NCBI GenBank assembly: GCA_012960755.1
Contig: DUAT01000040.1
Span: 1-36,376, forward strand
Reading direction: 5' to 3'
Length of the DNA stretch: 36,376 bases
Source: Gammaproteobacteria bacterium
GTDB taxonomy: Bacteria; Pseudomonadota; Gammaproteobacteria; Pseudomonadales; Azotimanducaceae_A
In this document: in pieces, positions 17,473 through 27,140 of the stretch
Layout: every line of letters begins with the position of its first letter
Position numbering within the stretch: the stretch's first letter is position 1
Notes under the pieces: generated by a model
The model's input: the letters and a program-made list of their open reading frames with translations, nothing else
Told to the model about the DNA's origin: nothing
Database searches by the model: none
Translations under genes and position numbers: made by a program

Positions 17473-20436
17473 TCACGAACTAAACAATGAATTAGAGGCC
17501 GAAGTCAACTGAATTTCCTCGCGATCAAAGGACGGCAGCTTGATCGTGATGCAAGTGCCCTTACTACCCCCAGGTTCGGCAAAAATAGAACCGTGATGCT
17601 CATCGATGATCGAGGTCACAATAGCGAGACCCAGACCGGTGCCCTGGCCAGGATCCTTTGTAGTATAGAAGGGTTCAAACATCTGCCGAAGATCGTCGGC
17701 TGAGATACCATGCCCCTGATCGGTAATTTCGATTTGTACCAGTTCGTCAACCAGCAGGCCTTTCACAACGATTTCGTCATTCTCATTCGACGCATCCCGC
17801 GCATTGGCCAATACGTTGACAAAAACCTGCAACAAACGCTGCCCATCTCCCAATACAAATAATCCAGAAACGCAATTGTTGCGATAGCTGACGCCCTTGG
17901 CATCTGTCGATAAATTCAATAGATTGATTGCCTCGTTGACGCATTGCAGAATATCAACCGGAACACTTGGCCGTTTGGTATCGAGGTTGCCTCCATGGGC
18001 AAAGTTAACCAGTGATTCCAGTATCCCGGAGACGCGTTCTGTTTGCTGCAGGATTTCTGTTGATATCTCCAGTAATTCAGGCTGTTCGGTTTCGATTCTC
18101 AAATTTTGTGCCAGGCAGGCAATACCGGTGATGGGGTTGCCAATTTCATGGGCGACACCAGCCGCGAGCTGGCCAATGGATGCCAGCCGCTGATTGTGCA
18201 TTAACTGGCGTTCCAGAATCTGCTCGTCGGTGACGTCTTCGATTACAACGACCGTATCTCCCTCGTTTCTGGAGATACCCACCAGGGATTTGTGCAGGTA
18301 AAGCAATCTTGGTTCGGCCCGCACCGCAAACTCCATTTTTAGTCGGTCAATTGAATCTGTGATGATAAAGTCGTACAGCAGGTGATACCACTCGCTGGAC
18401 AGGTTTTCGAGTTTGTAATCCACAATGGTGGCGGCGGGGATGCCCGTCAGTTCCTCCATGGCCCGGTTCCATGTGAGTACTTTGAGTTGCGTGTCGACAG
18501 AAAAAACTGCGGTGGGTAAGTCCTGCAGGATCTGGCGATGATAGCGTCGCAGATTGTCGAGTTCTGCGGCAAGACCGGTCAGTTGAGATTGATAGTCCTC
18601 GAAACGACTCTCCATGTTATGAACGCTTTCCGTTGTATTTTGTCCCAGTTCGTCTTTTTTAAAGGGTAGAAAACCGCTGACAATGCCATGGGCAATCGTC
18701 TGGCCAACGAGACTTGAGAGATTTGACTCAACCTGGTTCCTGATTTTCAGTAGTGCAAATGGCCGCCGCTCATCCCTGGCAAAAGGCAGCTCCGAGAGCG
18801 CCATCTGCATTTGTTGTGCGGAGGCTGTTTCACCAATCGCCTGATCCATACTGCTTTTCATTTCTGTCACTGACCTCGCCAGCAGTTCACCCTGGTACGG
18901 TTGTATCGGTGAATCACTCATACAGACAGCCGCCGCTTTTAATTCTTCCTGGGTGGGTTCTGTAAACACACTGAACAGGATAAAGGCAAAGCTATTGGCA
19001 AGCAGTGAAGACATGGCAGCCATATGCCAAACGCCCGGGTTGGGCTCAAACAGCAACGGAGAGTCGAACCGGGTGGCGTTGACGATATCGCTCAACAAAG
19101 GAAACAAGAGCATAAGGAACCAGACGACAAAGCCTGCGACCAAACCGGCCAGCAAGCCTACCCGGTTAGCATTTCGCCAATAGAACACAGACAACAAACC
19201 GGGAAGAAATTGCAGGACGGCAACGAAAGTGACAATACCCAGACTGATGAGACTCTGATCCTGGCGTAATAGCCGATATAAGCCATAAGCTGCTGCGATG
19301 ATCGCGACGATGAGCAATCGCCTCATACTCAGTAGAAATGAATAGAAATCGGTTCCTTCTCGGACGCGATAAAGCGGTAACAGAACATGATGTAATGACA
19401 TGGAGGCAAGAGCAAGGGTAATCACGATGAGTACTCCACTTGCCGCTGCAAAACCGGCGATAAAGGCAAGGAATGTGATCTCGCGGTTGCCTGACGCGAG
19501 TCCCAGACTGATCGCATGAAACTCAGGCGAAGCACTTACTCCGAGCTTGGTCGCGGCCCACAGAATGGGAGGAACGCACAAACTAAGTCCCAGCATGTAA
19601 AGCGGAAAGGCCCATCGAGAAGCGACAATCAAACTCGCATCATCGTTCTCGGTTAACAGGATATGAAACATATGAGGCAGTGCGATTGCAGCAGCAAAGA
19701 ACATCAACAAAATGGAACGGGAAGGACCCTCGGACAATTCGACGACAATATGGTCAGTCAACACCTGATTGTCGTACAACCAGGTGTTCAGTTCATAAAA
19801 GCCCCCGAATACACCATAGACGGCGTACAGGGCGACCGCGATAAATGCCACAAGCTTGAAAATAGACTCTAGACCCAGCGCAACAATCAGGCCTTCATGC
19901 TTGTCCTTGGTGGAGGCGTGTCTTGCCCCGAATAGGATCGCGAAAACCGTCATGGTGACGCAGAAAATAAGGGCGAGACCGTCCTCGCTGATTTCCTGAT
20001 TCAGCAGATGAACCGTTCCTGATACGGCATGAATCTGTAGTGCGATCAAGGGTAGCACCCCAAACAACATCAAGAGGCTGATCAGGCCCCCAACCCACGG
20101 TGCGGGATAACGGAAAGCGAACACATCCGCCAGCGAACCCAGATTGTGCGCCAGGGCGATTCTGCCCAGGGGATACAACAGCAAGGGAGCCACCAGAAAG
20201 GCCGCGCTCGATCCAAAAAAGTACAGCAGGTAGCTGGATCCGTATTCGGCCGCCAGACCGATGCTGCCATAAAACGCAATTGCGCCTGCGAAAACCCCGA
20301 GGGAAATTACCCTGATAAACGGATGACCGGTGAACGATTTTGGCAGCCAGCCCTTTTCGGTGGCATAGGCTGAACCAAAAAGAGTGACCAGGTAAACAAA
20401 CCCCATGGCGAAAAGCTGAGCCAGGGAGAATGTCAC
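17473..20436 (-). CDS. cbrA: Transporter-fused sensor histidine kinase CbrA
   Basis: The 987-residue inner-membrane protein combines a sodium/solute symporter-like (SLC5) domain of about 13 membrane segments (about 1-480) with a cytoplasmic linker (STAC-like, about 500-600). A PAS domain (about 645-745), a dimerisation/phosphoacceptor domain with GVAHEIGNP (His763) and an ATPase domain with NARDASNEND and GTGLGLAIV follow. This is the exact plan of Pseudomonas CbrA, which senses nutrient state and feeds CbrB; histidine is one reported transport substrate in pseudomonads. The start is GTG (20436), overlapping the cbrX stop as GTGA, so it is probably translated by coupling. Confidence 0.93.
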   Translation of the reverse strand: MTFSLAQLFAMGFVYLVTLFGSAYATEKGWLPKSFTGHPFIRVISLGVFAGAIAFYGSIGLAAEYGSSYLLYFFGSSAAFLVAPLLLYPLGRIALAHNLGSLADVFAFRYPAPWVGGLISLLMLFGVLPLIALQIHAVSGTVHLLNQEISEDGLALIFCVTMTVFAILFGARHASTKDKHEGLIVALGLESIFKLVAFIAVALYAVYGVFGGFYELNTWLYDNQVLTDHIVVELSEGPSRSILLMFFAAAIALPHMFHILLTENDDASLIVASRWAFPLYMLGLSLCVPPILWAATKLGVSASPEFHAISLGLASGNREITFLAFIAGFAAASGVLIVITLALASMSLHHVLLPLYRVREGTDFYSFLLSMRRLLIVAIIAAAYGLYRLLRQDQSLISLGIVTFVAVLQFLPGLLSVFYWRNANRVGLLAGLVAGFVVWFLMLLFPLLSDIVNATRFDSPLLFEPNPGVWHMAAMSSLLANSFAFILFSVFTEPTQEELKAAAVCMSDSPIQPYQGELLARSVTEMKSSMDQAIGETASAQQMQMALSELPFARDERRPFALLKIRNQVESNLSSLVGQTIAHGIVSGFLPFKKDELGQNTTESVHNMESRFEDYQSQLTGLAAELDNLRRYHRQILQDLPTAVFSVDTQLKVLTWNRAMEELTGIPAATIVDYKLENLSSEWYHLLYDFIITDSIDRLKMEFAVRAEPRLLYLHKSLVGISRNEGDTVVVIEDVTDEQILERQLMHNQRLASIGQLAAGVAHEIGNPITGIACLAQNLRIETEQPELLEISTEILQQTERVSGILESLVNFAHGGNLDTKRPSVPVDILQCVNEAINLLNLSTDAKGVSYRNNCVSGLFVLGDGQRLLQVFVNVLANARDASNENDEIVVKGLLVDELVQIEITDQGHGISADDLRQMFEPFYTTKDPGQGTGLGLAIVTSIIDEHHGSIFAEPGGSKGTCITIKLPSFDREEIQLTSASNSLFSS

Positions 20437-20675
20437 TTTGGCGGCTCGCTGCTGCTGGGTTCGGGCGGTTGTTGCTGCCGTGTCTCTTCGTCAGCCGAGA
20501 GCCGACTAGCGTCAAGGCGGGTCGAGGCGATGTAACAGATGATGATCAGACCAATCCAGACCAGATAGTTTCTGTACCATTCGGACAGGTCACTGTACTG
20601 CCACCAACTGCTGAAGTCAGCGACAAAGATAAAAAAGCCCAGGACGATAAAAGTGATCAGACGTTCAATTAACAA
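20433..20675 (-). CDS. cbrX: Small membrane protein CbrX upstream of cbrA
   Basis: The 80-residue product has two hydrophobic segments (about 6-22, TFIVLGFFIFVADF; about 37-53, NYLVWIGLIIICYIAS) and a charged, Pro/Gln/Ser-rich tail. The start is TTG with AGGA about eight bases upstream. Its stop overlaps the cbrA GTG start by four bases (GTGA). In P. putida a small ORF, cbrX, sits in this place and controls cbrA translation by coupling. I assign the name by position, size and membrane character, not by detailed alignment. Confidence 0.75.
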   Translation of the reverse strand: MLIERLITFIVLGFFIFVADFSSWWQYSDLSEWYRNYLVWIGLIIICYIASTRLDASRLSADEETRQQQPPEPSSSEPPK

Positions 20676-20724
20676 GCATTAATCCTGCAATTGCTGTGGC
20701 CCCATCCTAACAGGCTGTTCGGTA

Positions 20725-21585
20725 CTACACGAATATCCCGGCTTGTGTTGGAATCAGATTCAATGACCACTGATCAATTGCCTGTTGGATCATTTTTTCG
20801 ACGTTGGACAAGGTGACGGGAGGCTGGTTCAATGCCTGGAGGGCCAGATTGAAAACTTCAGCCCGGTTTTCTGTTGTTACTGGTTTAGCGTGCGCCTGTT
20901 TGCTTAACTTGTGTCCGTCAGGCCCCAGGACAACCGGAAAGTGTGCGAATGTCATTGCACGAAACCCCAGAATTTCGGCAAGATAAATCTGTCGCGGTGT
21001 CGAATCCAGCAGATCGCTGCCTCTGACAACGTGATTGACCCCCTGGTATTCGTCGTCAACAACAACGGCAAGCTGATAGGCGAACAACCCGTCTTTCCGC
21101 TTGATAATAAAATCGCCTATCTCTTTTTCAAGATTCCAGGACTGATATTCCTGGATTAAATCTGTGAAGTGTATCTGCCGGTCTTCGGTTAACAAGCGGC
21201 TCGCGCTGGGTCCAGTGACATGCTGTCGGCCACGGCAGGTGCCACTATAAACTCCTTGCACTGCTTTTCGCGAACAGGTGCAAGGGAAAACATACCCGGA
21301 TTCAGTGAGGCGGTCGAACGCTTCAGCATAGGCGTCAAGCCGTGAACTCTGGTAGAGCAATTCTCCATCCCAATGGAGTCCGAATGAGTGTAGCTGCGTG
21401 ACGATCTTTCCAGGTGCGGTCAGGGACTCTCGGGGTGGGTCAAGGTCTTCAATCCTTAGTAACCAGAGTCCATTGTTAGCTCGGGCATCAAGGTAGCTTG
21501 CCAGTGCAGCGACGAGGGAGCCCAGGTGAAGTGGGCCTGTGGGGGAGGGCGCAAATCGACCCACATATTGTTTTACAGAACTCAT
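20725..21585 (-). CDS. gluQ: Glutamyl-Q tRNA(Asp) synthetase
   Basis: GluQ (YadB) attaches glutamate to queuosine in the anticodon of tRNA-Asp. It resembles the catalytic half of glutamyl-tRNA synthetase: 286 residues with no anticodon-binding domain. Motifs are FAPSPTGPLHLGSLVAAL (HIGH equivalent HLGS at 20-23) and DGHKLSKQ (KLSKQ at 226-230). Zinc ligands are Cys102, Cys104, Tyr113 and Cys117. It lies 29 bases downstream of dksA, the usual dksA-gluQ pair of gammaproteobacteria. Confidence 0.96.
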   Translation of the reverse strand: MSSVKQYVGRFAPSPTGPLHLGSLVAALASYLDARANNGLWLLRIEDLDPPRESLTAPGKIVTQLHSFGLHWDGELLYQSSRLDAYAEAFDRLTESGYVFPCTCSRKAVQGVYSGTCRGRQHVTGPSASRLLTEDRQIHFTDLIQEYQSWNLEKEIGDFIIKRKDGLFAYQLAVVVDDEYQGVNHVVRGSDLLDSTPRQIYLAEILGFRAMTFAHFPVVLGPDGHKLSKQAHAKPVTTENRAEVFNLALQALNQPPVTLSNVEKMIQQAIDQWSLNLIPTQAGIFV

Positions 21586-21614
21586 CGTGGGTCGTGATTG
21601 GCGTTTTGGATAGG

Positions 21615-22538
<924 letters not shown>

Positions 22539-22674
22539 AGTACCTTCCAATTTCTATGTCACGGGAAACCCGATCAAAATCGAGCGCGCACCTTACCAGA
22601 ACATTCGGGCTTCGCCAAGTAACAATTGGTAATATTCACGGATCAATGTTAACGGTGGCTACCCGAGGTAACGA

Positions 22675-23838
22675 GTGAGTCGAACTTACTCCAGAAGGTT
22701 AAGTGAAATTCAACCTTTCAAAGTGATGAAGTTACTTGCACGAGCGAATGCATTAGAGCGCAGTGGCCGCCAAATTGTCCATATGGAGGTAGGGGAGCCT
22801 GACTTTCCGACCCCTGGCCCGATTGTAGCGGCCGGTGAGCGAGCGCTTGAGCAGGGCGCTACGCGGTATACCCCGGCAGAAGGAATTCTCGAGCTGCGCC
22901 AGCAAATCTCTCGCCTGTACCAAAACCAATACAAACTAGCTGTGCCAGCATCACGTATATTTGTAACCGCTGGCGGTTCAGGCGCATTGTTGCTGGCGGC
23001 TGCTCTGACAATGGACAGTGGCGACGGTTTGCTGATGACAGACCCCGGTTACCCCTGTAATCGGCACATCTTGAAGAGTTTTGGTGGTGATGGACACCTG
23101 GTACCGGTTACCCCCCGGCAGAATTATCAGCTTACTGCCGGGCTCATTGATGAACACTGGCGATCTTCCACAAAGGGCGTATTGCTAGCCTCACCAGCTA
23201 ATCCGACGGGGGCCATAGTTAACCAGGTAGAATTGACACGGATTGCTGAGGTAATCGAACGTAAACAGGGGCATCTGATTGTTGATGAAATTTACCATGG
23301 CTTGCACTATACCGATCAGCCATTAACAACAGCCCTGCAGGTAACCGATCAGGCGATTGTGGTGAACAGCTTTTCAAAGTACTTCGGTATGACAGGTTGG
23401 CGACTCGGCTGGTTGGTGGTGCCTGAAGAGGCAGTCCCGCTCGTTGAGAAACTTGCCCAGAATTTGTTTATCTGCGCCTCCAGCATCGCGCAACATGCTG
23501 CGCTTGGCGGATTCACAGAAGTTGCGATGATCGAAATGGAATCGAACAGGTTAGAATTCAGGCAGCGGCGTGACTATCTTGTTGGTAGCTTACGTGAACT
23601 GGGATTTAACATTCCACTGGTTCCGGAGGGAGCTTTCTACATATATGCTGGTATCCCCAAAGGGTTTGCAGATAGTGAGGCTTTCTGTGATCGTCTGCTG
23701 GAAGAATACGATGTTGCCGTCACGCCCGGTACAGATTTTGGCTTCCATGAAGCGAATCTCCATGTCAGGTTTAGTTATGCGCAAAGTCAGGATGTTCTGG
23801 CACGGGGTATCGACAATTTACGCCGTGCATTGAAATGA
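22675..23838 (+). CDS. Class I/II pyridoxal-phosphate aminotransferase
   Basis: The protein has 387 residues with fold-type I motifs: MEVGEPDFPTP near the N-terminus, SPANPTGAIV, DEIYHGL, and the cofactor lysine at Lys235 in NSFSKYFGMTGWRLGW. A conserved arginine follows at the C-terminus (LHVRFSYA). It belongs to the aspartate/alanine aminotransferase-like group; the amino donor is not clear. The GTG start has GAGG (22665-22668) six bases upstream. It is divergent from dksA. P. aeruginosa has a probable aminotransferase in the same place (PA4722, from memory). Confidence 0.9.
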   Translation: MSRTYSRRLSEIQPFKVMKLLARANALERSGRQIVHMEVGEPDFPTPGPIVAAGERALEQGATRYTPAEGILELRQQISRLYQNQYKLAVPASRIFVTAGGSGALLLAAALTMDSGDGLLMTDPGYPCNRHILKSFGGDGHLVPVTPRQNYQLTAGLIDEHWRSSTKGVLLASPANPTGAIVNQVELTRIAEVIERKQGHLIVDEIYHGLHYTDQPLTTALQVTDQAIVVNSFSKYFGMTGWRLGWLVVPEEAVPLVEKLAQNLFICASSIAQHAALGGFTEVAMIEMESNRLEFRQRRDYLVGSLRELGFNIPLVPEGAFYIYAGIPKGFADSEAFCDRLLEEYDVAVTPGTDFGFHEANLHVRFSYAQSQDVLARGIDNLRRALK

Positions 23839-23880
23839 CAATGTTAAACCCCTTCTTGTCCGGATACGTGAGAAGTCATA

Positions 23881-24630
23881 TTGAAGTTTAAGCCTGCCCT
23901 TGAAAGAGCGATTCTGATTAAGCGATACAAAAGGTTTCTTGCCGACATCCGATTGCCTGGTGGTGGCCAGACGACTATCCACTGCCCCAACACCGGCTCC
24001 ATGAAAAATTGTGCAGAACCGGGTTCAGAAGTCTTTTACTCAACATCAGATAACCCAAAGAGAAAATATCCTTCCACCTGGGAGCTGGCGAGGACCTCCA
24101 GAGGACATTACATTGGTATCAACACCGTAAATGCCAACCAATTGATTAAGGAAGCGATTGAAGCCGGGGTTATTTCTGAACTGAAAGGGTTTTCCGAGTT
24201 ACAGACCGAGGTGAAATACGGCGAAGAAAACAGCCGAATCGACCTGTTGCTACTTGATGCGGCTGGTCGGCGATGTTACGTAGAAGTGAAGAGCGTTACC
24301 TTACTCGAACCTCCCATTTCCATGGGACGAGGTTTTTTCCCCGATGCGGTGAGCGAGCGAGGCCGCAAGCACCTCAGGGAACTGGCTAAAATGGTACAAC
24401 AGGGGCATCGGGCAGTGTTGGTTTATTGTGTCCAACATTCCGGTATCCGGTCGGTGCAACCCGCAGAGCATATCGACCCTGCCTATGCTGAAGCGCTGGT
24501 GGAAGCGGCTACACAAGGGGTTGAGATACTGGCTTACAAATGCAGGATGTCATCAAAAACAGTTCGTATAGTCACTTCGTTACCCGTTGTCTTGGCAGAG
24601 AAGTCAACAGCGACTGGGCAGGACAATTAA
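23881..24630 (+). CDS. sfsA: Sugar fermentation stimulation protein SfsA
   Basis: SfsA is a DNA-binding protein with an OB-like N-terminal part and a PD-(D/E)XK nuclease-like core. Its cellular role is poorly defined. Family motifs are CPNTGSMKNCAEPGS, WELARTSRGHYIGINT, SRIDLLLLD...CYVEVKSVTL (the nuclease-like Asp and Glu-X-Lys) and FPDAVSERGRKHLREL. The 249 residues are near the family length. TTG start with GAGAAG upstream. It follows the aminotransferase by 42 bases and precedes polB by 14. Confidence 0.93.
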   Translation: MKFKPALERAILIKRYKRFLADIRLPGGGQTTIHCPNTGSMKNCAEPGSEVFYSTSDNPKRKYPSTWELARTSRGHYIGINTVNANQLIKEAIEAGVISELKGFSELQTEVKYGEENSRIDLLLLDAAGRRCYVEVKSVTLLEPPISMGRGFFPDAVSERGRKHLRELAKMVQQGHRAVLVYCVQHSGIRSVQPAEHIDPAYAEALVEAATQGVEILAYKCRMSSKTVRIVTSLPVVLAEKSTATGQDN

Positions 24631-24644
24631 TACATAATTGTCAT

Positions 24645-26999
24645 ATGACTAGTACAAATTCAGTTCAAGGGTTCCTGCTGACCCGCCAGTGGCATGAGTC
24701 AGGTGATGGCCAGGAACTGATTTACTGGGTGGCGACTGACTCCGGACCCGTAAAGCTGGTTTTTCCATACCAGGAATCTCTTTTCTTTGTATGCGAGAAG
24801 GATTTTACCCAGATTAAGAGAATTGTAGATTCCATGGGTCGATGGCGGCATGCGCAGATTGCATTGAAGGGATTCGATGGTGAACCCATGATTGCGTGTT
24901 ACTTTCAATCACAGCGCGGTTTGAACATGGCGCGGTCCCGCCTCTCTAAAAATTTCCAGCTGTTCGAGGCCGATATCAGGCCCACCGATCGTTACTTAAT
25001 GGAACGGTTTATTACTGCCTCGGTTGAGGTTGAGGGTCCAATCAGCGAGGACAACGGGTTTGTCACGTATGACAGCCCAAGAATTAGACCGGCAGACTAT
25101 TTGCCGGATTTAAAGGTGGTTTCACTGGACATCGAGACGTCCTTTAGCGAGAACATTCTCTACTCAATCGCGGTTCAGGGTGACGGGCTGGAGAAAGTGT
25201 TTATGGTCGGCAATGAAGAGCCCGGGCTGGTATACCTGGAGTTTTTGCCGGATGAAAAGTCGCTGATCGTTAAGTTTCTTGAATGGTTCAACGACGTTGA
25301 TCCTGATGTGGTCATTGGCTGGAGTGTGGTTGGTTTTGATCTGCATTTCCTGCAGATGCGATGTGATGTGCTGTCTATCGACTTCACTCTGGGTCGGGGG
25401 AAACAAGTGGTGAGTTGGCGCACAGCGACACAGGGTCGGGAGCGAAGATATGCGCTGGTACCGGGCCGGGTCGTTCTTGATGGCATTGAACTGCTACGGA
25501 CTGCTACCTTTCGTTTCGAGAGTTTTGCGCTGGATTCTGTTGCCAAAGAACTACTGGGCCGGGGCAAACTGATCGATGATGTCGATCAACGTGCCAGTGA
25601 AATTCAAGATTTGTATGCCAACGATAAAACCCAGTTGGCACGATACAACCTTGAAGATTGCGTCTTGGTGAGCGAGATTTTCGACAAAGCCAACCTGATC
25701 AAATTTGCACTGGAGCGAAGCCGCCTGACGGGATTGGAACTCGACCGGTCCGGTGGTTCCGTCGCCGCATTTGATTTTCTCTATCTGCCTAGATTACATC
25801 GCAAGGGGTTTGTCGCTCCCCTGGTGGATGAAGGGAAAGTGGTTGCAAGCCCTGGTGGATATGTCCTGGAGTCCATGGCCGGACTATACGACCATGTCAT
25901 CGTGCTCGATTTCAAGAGTCTGTACCCGAGTATTATCAGAACCTTTCATGTGGACCCCCTGGCAATGATCCTGGCGGAAAATGAGGAAGACCCTATACCA
26001 GGGTACAAGGGCGCGGAATTTTCTCGCGAGGATGTCATATTGCCCAGGATTATTGAGGAATTGTGGGCTGCCCGGGATGTTGCTAAACAATCCGGTGAAG
26101 CGGCAATGTCACAGGCAATCAAGATTATTATGAACTCTTTCTATGGCGTTCTGGGTTCAGCGGGCTGTCGTTTCTTCGATACCAAGCTGGTGAGTTCAAT
26201 TACACTGAGAGGCCATGAGATACTTCAAAAAACCCGGGACTTGATTGAAGAGCAGGGTCTTAGGGTCATTTATGGCGACACTGACTCGGTGTTTGTGCAC
26301 CTGAAAAATGTTACAACAAATGAGGAAGCTGATGCTGTGGGGGTGCGCCTGATGGGGTTCCTGAATGACTGGTGGCGTGACCATCTGCTCGAGACCCTGC
26401 ATCTTGAAAGCTGTCTCGAGGTGGAGTACGAGACTCATTTCAATCGTTTCCTGATGCCCACGGTACGTGGTTCTGAGGTTGGCAGCAAGAAGCGTTACGC
26501 CGGTATGGTGGAAGATCTAAACGGTAGCCAGATGGTATTTAAAGGCCTTGAAACCGTGCGAAGTGACTGGAGCCCACTCGCCCGCGAATTTCAGCAGATA
26601 CTGTACCGAAAGATCTTTCTCGAAGAGCCCTATGAAGACTATATAAGAAACTTGGTCACCGAGGTAAATACCGGCCAGTGTGATGCAAAACTTGTGCTTC
26701 GAAAACGCCTGCGGCGAAAGCTCGAGGACTATCAAAAAAATGTGCCACCGCATGTTCGGGCTGCGAGGATGGCGGAGGAGATCAGGCGTGAACGAGGCCT
26801 GCCAAACCAGTTTACTCACGGTGGCTGGGTTGAGTACATCATGACTGTCAATGGTGCAGAACCAAGAGCCTATTTCAGTTCAAAAATTGACTATCAATTC
26901 TATGTGGATAAACAACTGGCTCCTATTGCTGATGCAATACTTTTTTTTAAATCCACCTCGTTGGCGAAACTCACAGACCGGCAGTTGGGTTTGTTTTAA
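24645..26999 (+). CDS. polB: DNA polymerase II
   Basis: Pol II is the family B polymerase used in replication restart and lesion bypass. Exonuclease motif SLDIET, polymerase motifs DFKSLYPSIIRTF and YGDTDSVFV, and the middle motif KIIMNSFYGVLG are all present. The last five residues QLGLF are a beta-clamp-binding motif, identical to the E. coli C-terminus. I start at ATG 24645 because MTSTNSVQGFLLTRQW aligns with the E. coli start and gives 784 residues (E. coli 783). A longer reading from 24540 would overlap sfsA by 91 bases. No LexA box was found just upstream, so SOS control is not supported here. Confidence 0.97.
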   Translation: MTSTNSVQGFLLTRQWHESGDGQELIYWVATDSGPVKLVFPYQESLFFVCEKDFTQIKRIVDSMGRWRHAQIALKGFDGEPMIACYFQSQRGLNMARSRLSKNFQLFEADIRPTDRYLMERFITASVEVEGPISEDNGFVTYDSPRIRPADYLPDLKVVSLDIETSFSENILYSIAVQGDGLEKVFMVGNEEPGLVYLEFLPDEKSLIVKFLEWFNDVDPDVVIGWSVVGFDLHFLQMRCDVLSIDFTLGRGKQVVSWRTATQGRERRYALVPGRVVLDGIELLRTATFRFESFALDSVAKELLGRGKLIDDVDQRASEIQDLYANDKTQLARYNLEDCVLVSEIFDKANLIKFALERSRLTGLELDRSGGSVAAFDFLYLPRLHRKGFVAPLVDEGKVVASPGGYVLESMAGLYDHVIVLDFKSLYPSIIRTFHVDPLAMILAENEEDPIPGYKGAEFSREDVILPRIIEELWAARDVAKQSGEAAMSQAIKIIMNSFYGVLGSAGCRFFDTKLVSSITLRGHEILQKTRDLIEEQGLRVIYGDTDSVFVHLKNVTTNEEADAVGVRLMGFLNDWWRDHLLETLHLESCLEVEYETHFNRFLMPTVRGSEVGSKKRYAGMVEDLNGSQMVFKGLETVRSDWSPLAREFQQILYRKIFLEEPYEDYIRNLVTEVNTGQCDAKLVLRKRLRRKLEDYQKNVPPHVRAARMAEEIRRERGLPNQFTHGGWVEYIMTVNGAEPRAYFSSKIDYQFYVDKQLAPIADAILFFKSTSLAKLTDRQLGLF

Positions 27000-27013
27000 T
27001 CAGAGCCTCCCTG

Positions 27014-27140
27014 GCTGGTGCCTATCCATAAATGATTATGTGTGCTTTTCCAGTCACGTTTTGTGCTATAGAAATAGACTCAATATGCGCAAAGTAGGGT
27101 GCTGAAGTCGAAATTCACCTATTTATGGATAAGCACTAGC
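27014..27140. repeat. Inverted repeat bounding the polB-kinase intergenic region
   Basis: The arm at 27014-27033 (GCTGGTGCCTATCCATAAAT) matches the reverse complement of 27121-27140 at 18 of 20 positions. They are separated by 87 bases of non-coding DNA. The right arm contains the stop codon of the convergent kinase gene, and the left begins 15 bases after polB. It could be a long two-way terminator stem or the ends of a small non-autonomous mobile element (MITE). No target duplication is evident. Confidence 0.6.

Noticed and set aside
22551..22674. Promoters in the divergent dksA-aminotransferase gap
   Set aside because: Several TTGATC/TTGTTA-like boxes occur on the minus strand, but none has a convincing -10 at 16-18 bases, so none is annotated.
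24540..24644. Longer N-terminus for polB
   Set aside because: It overlaps sfsA by 91 bases and adds 35 residues that have no counterpart in E. coli Pol II; the ATG at 24645 fits the alignment.
24300..24644. LexA box for polB
   Set aside because: No CTGT-N8-ACAG match was found upstream of the start, so SOS control cannot be claimed.
27121..27140. Reading the inverted repeat as a simple Rho-independent terminator
   Set aside because: The 87-base loop and lack of a T run after either arm do not fit an intrinsic terminator; kept as an unassigned inverted repeat.
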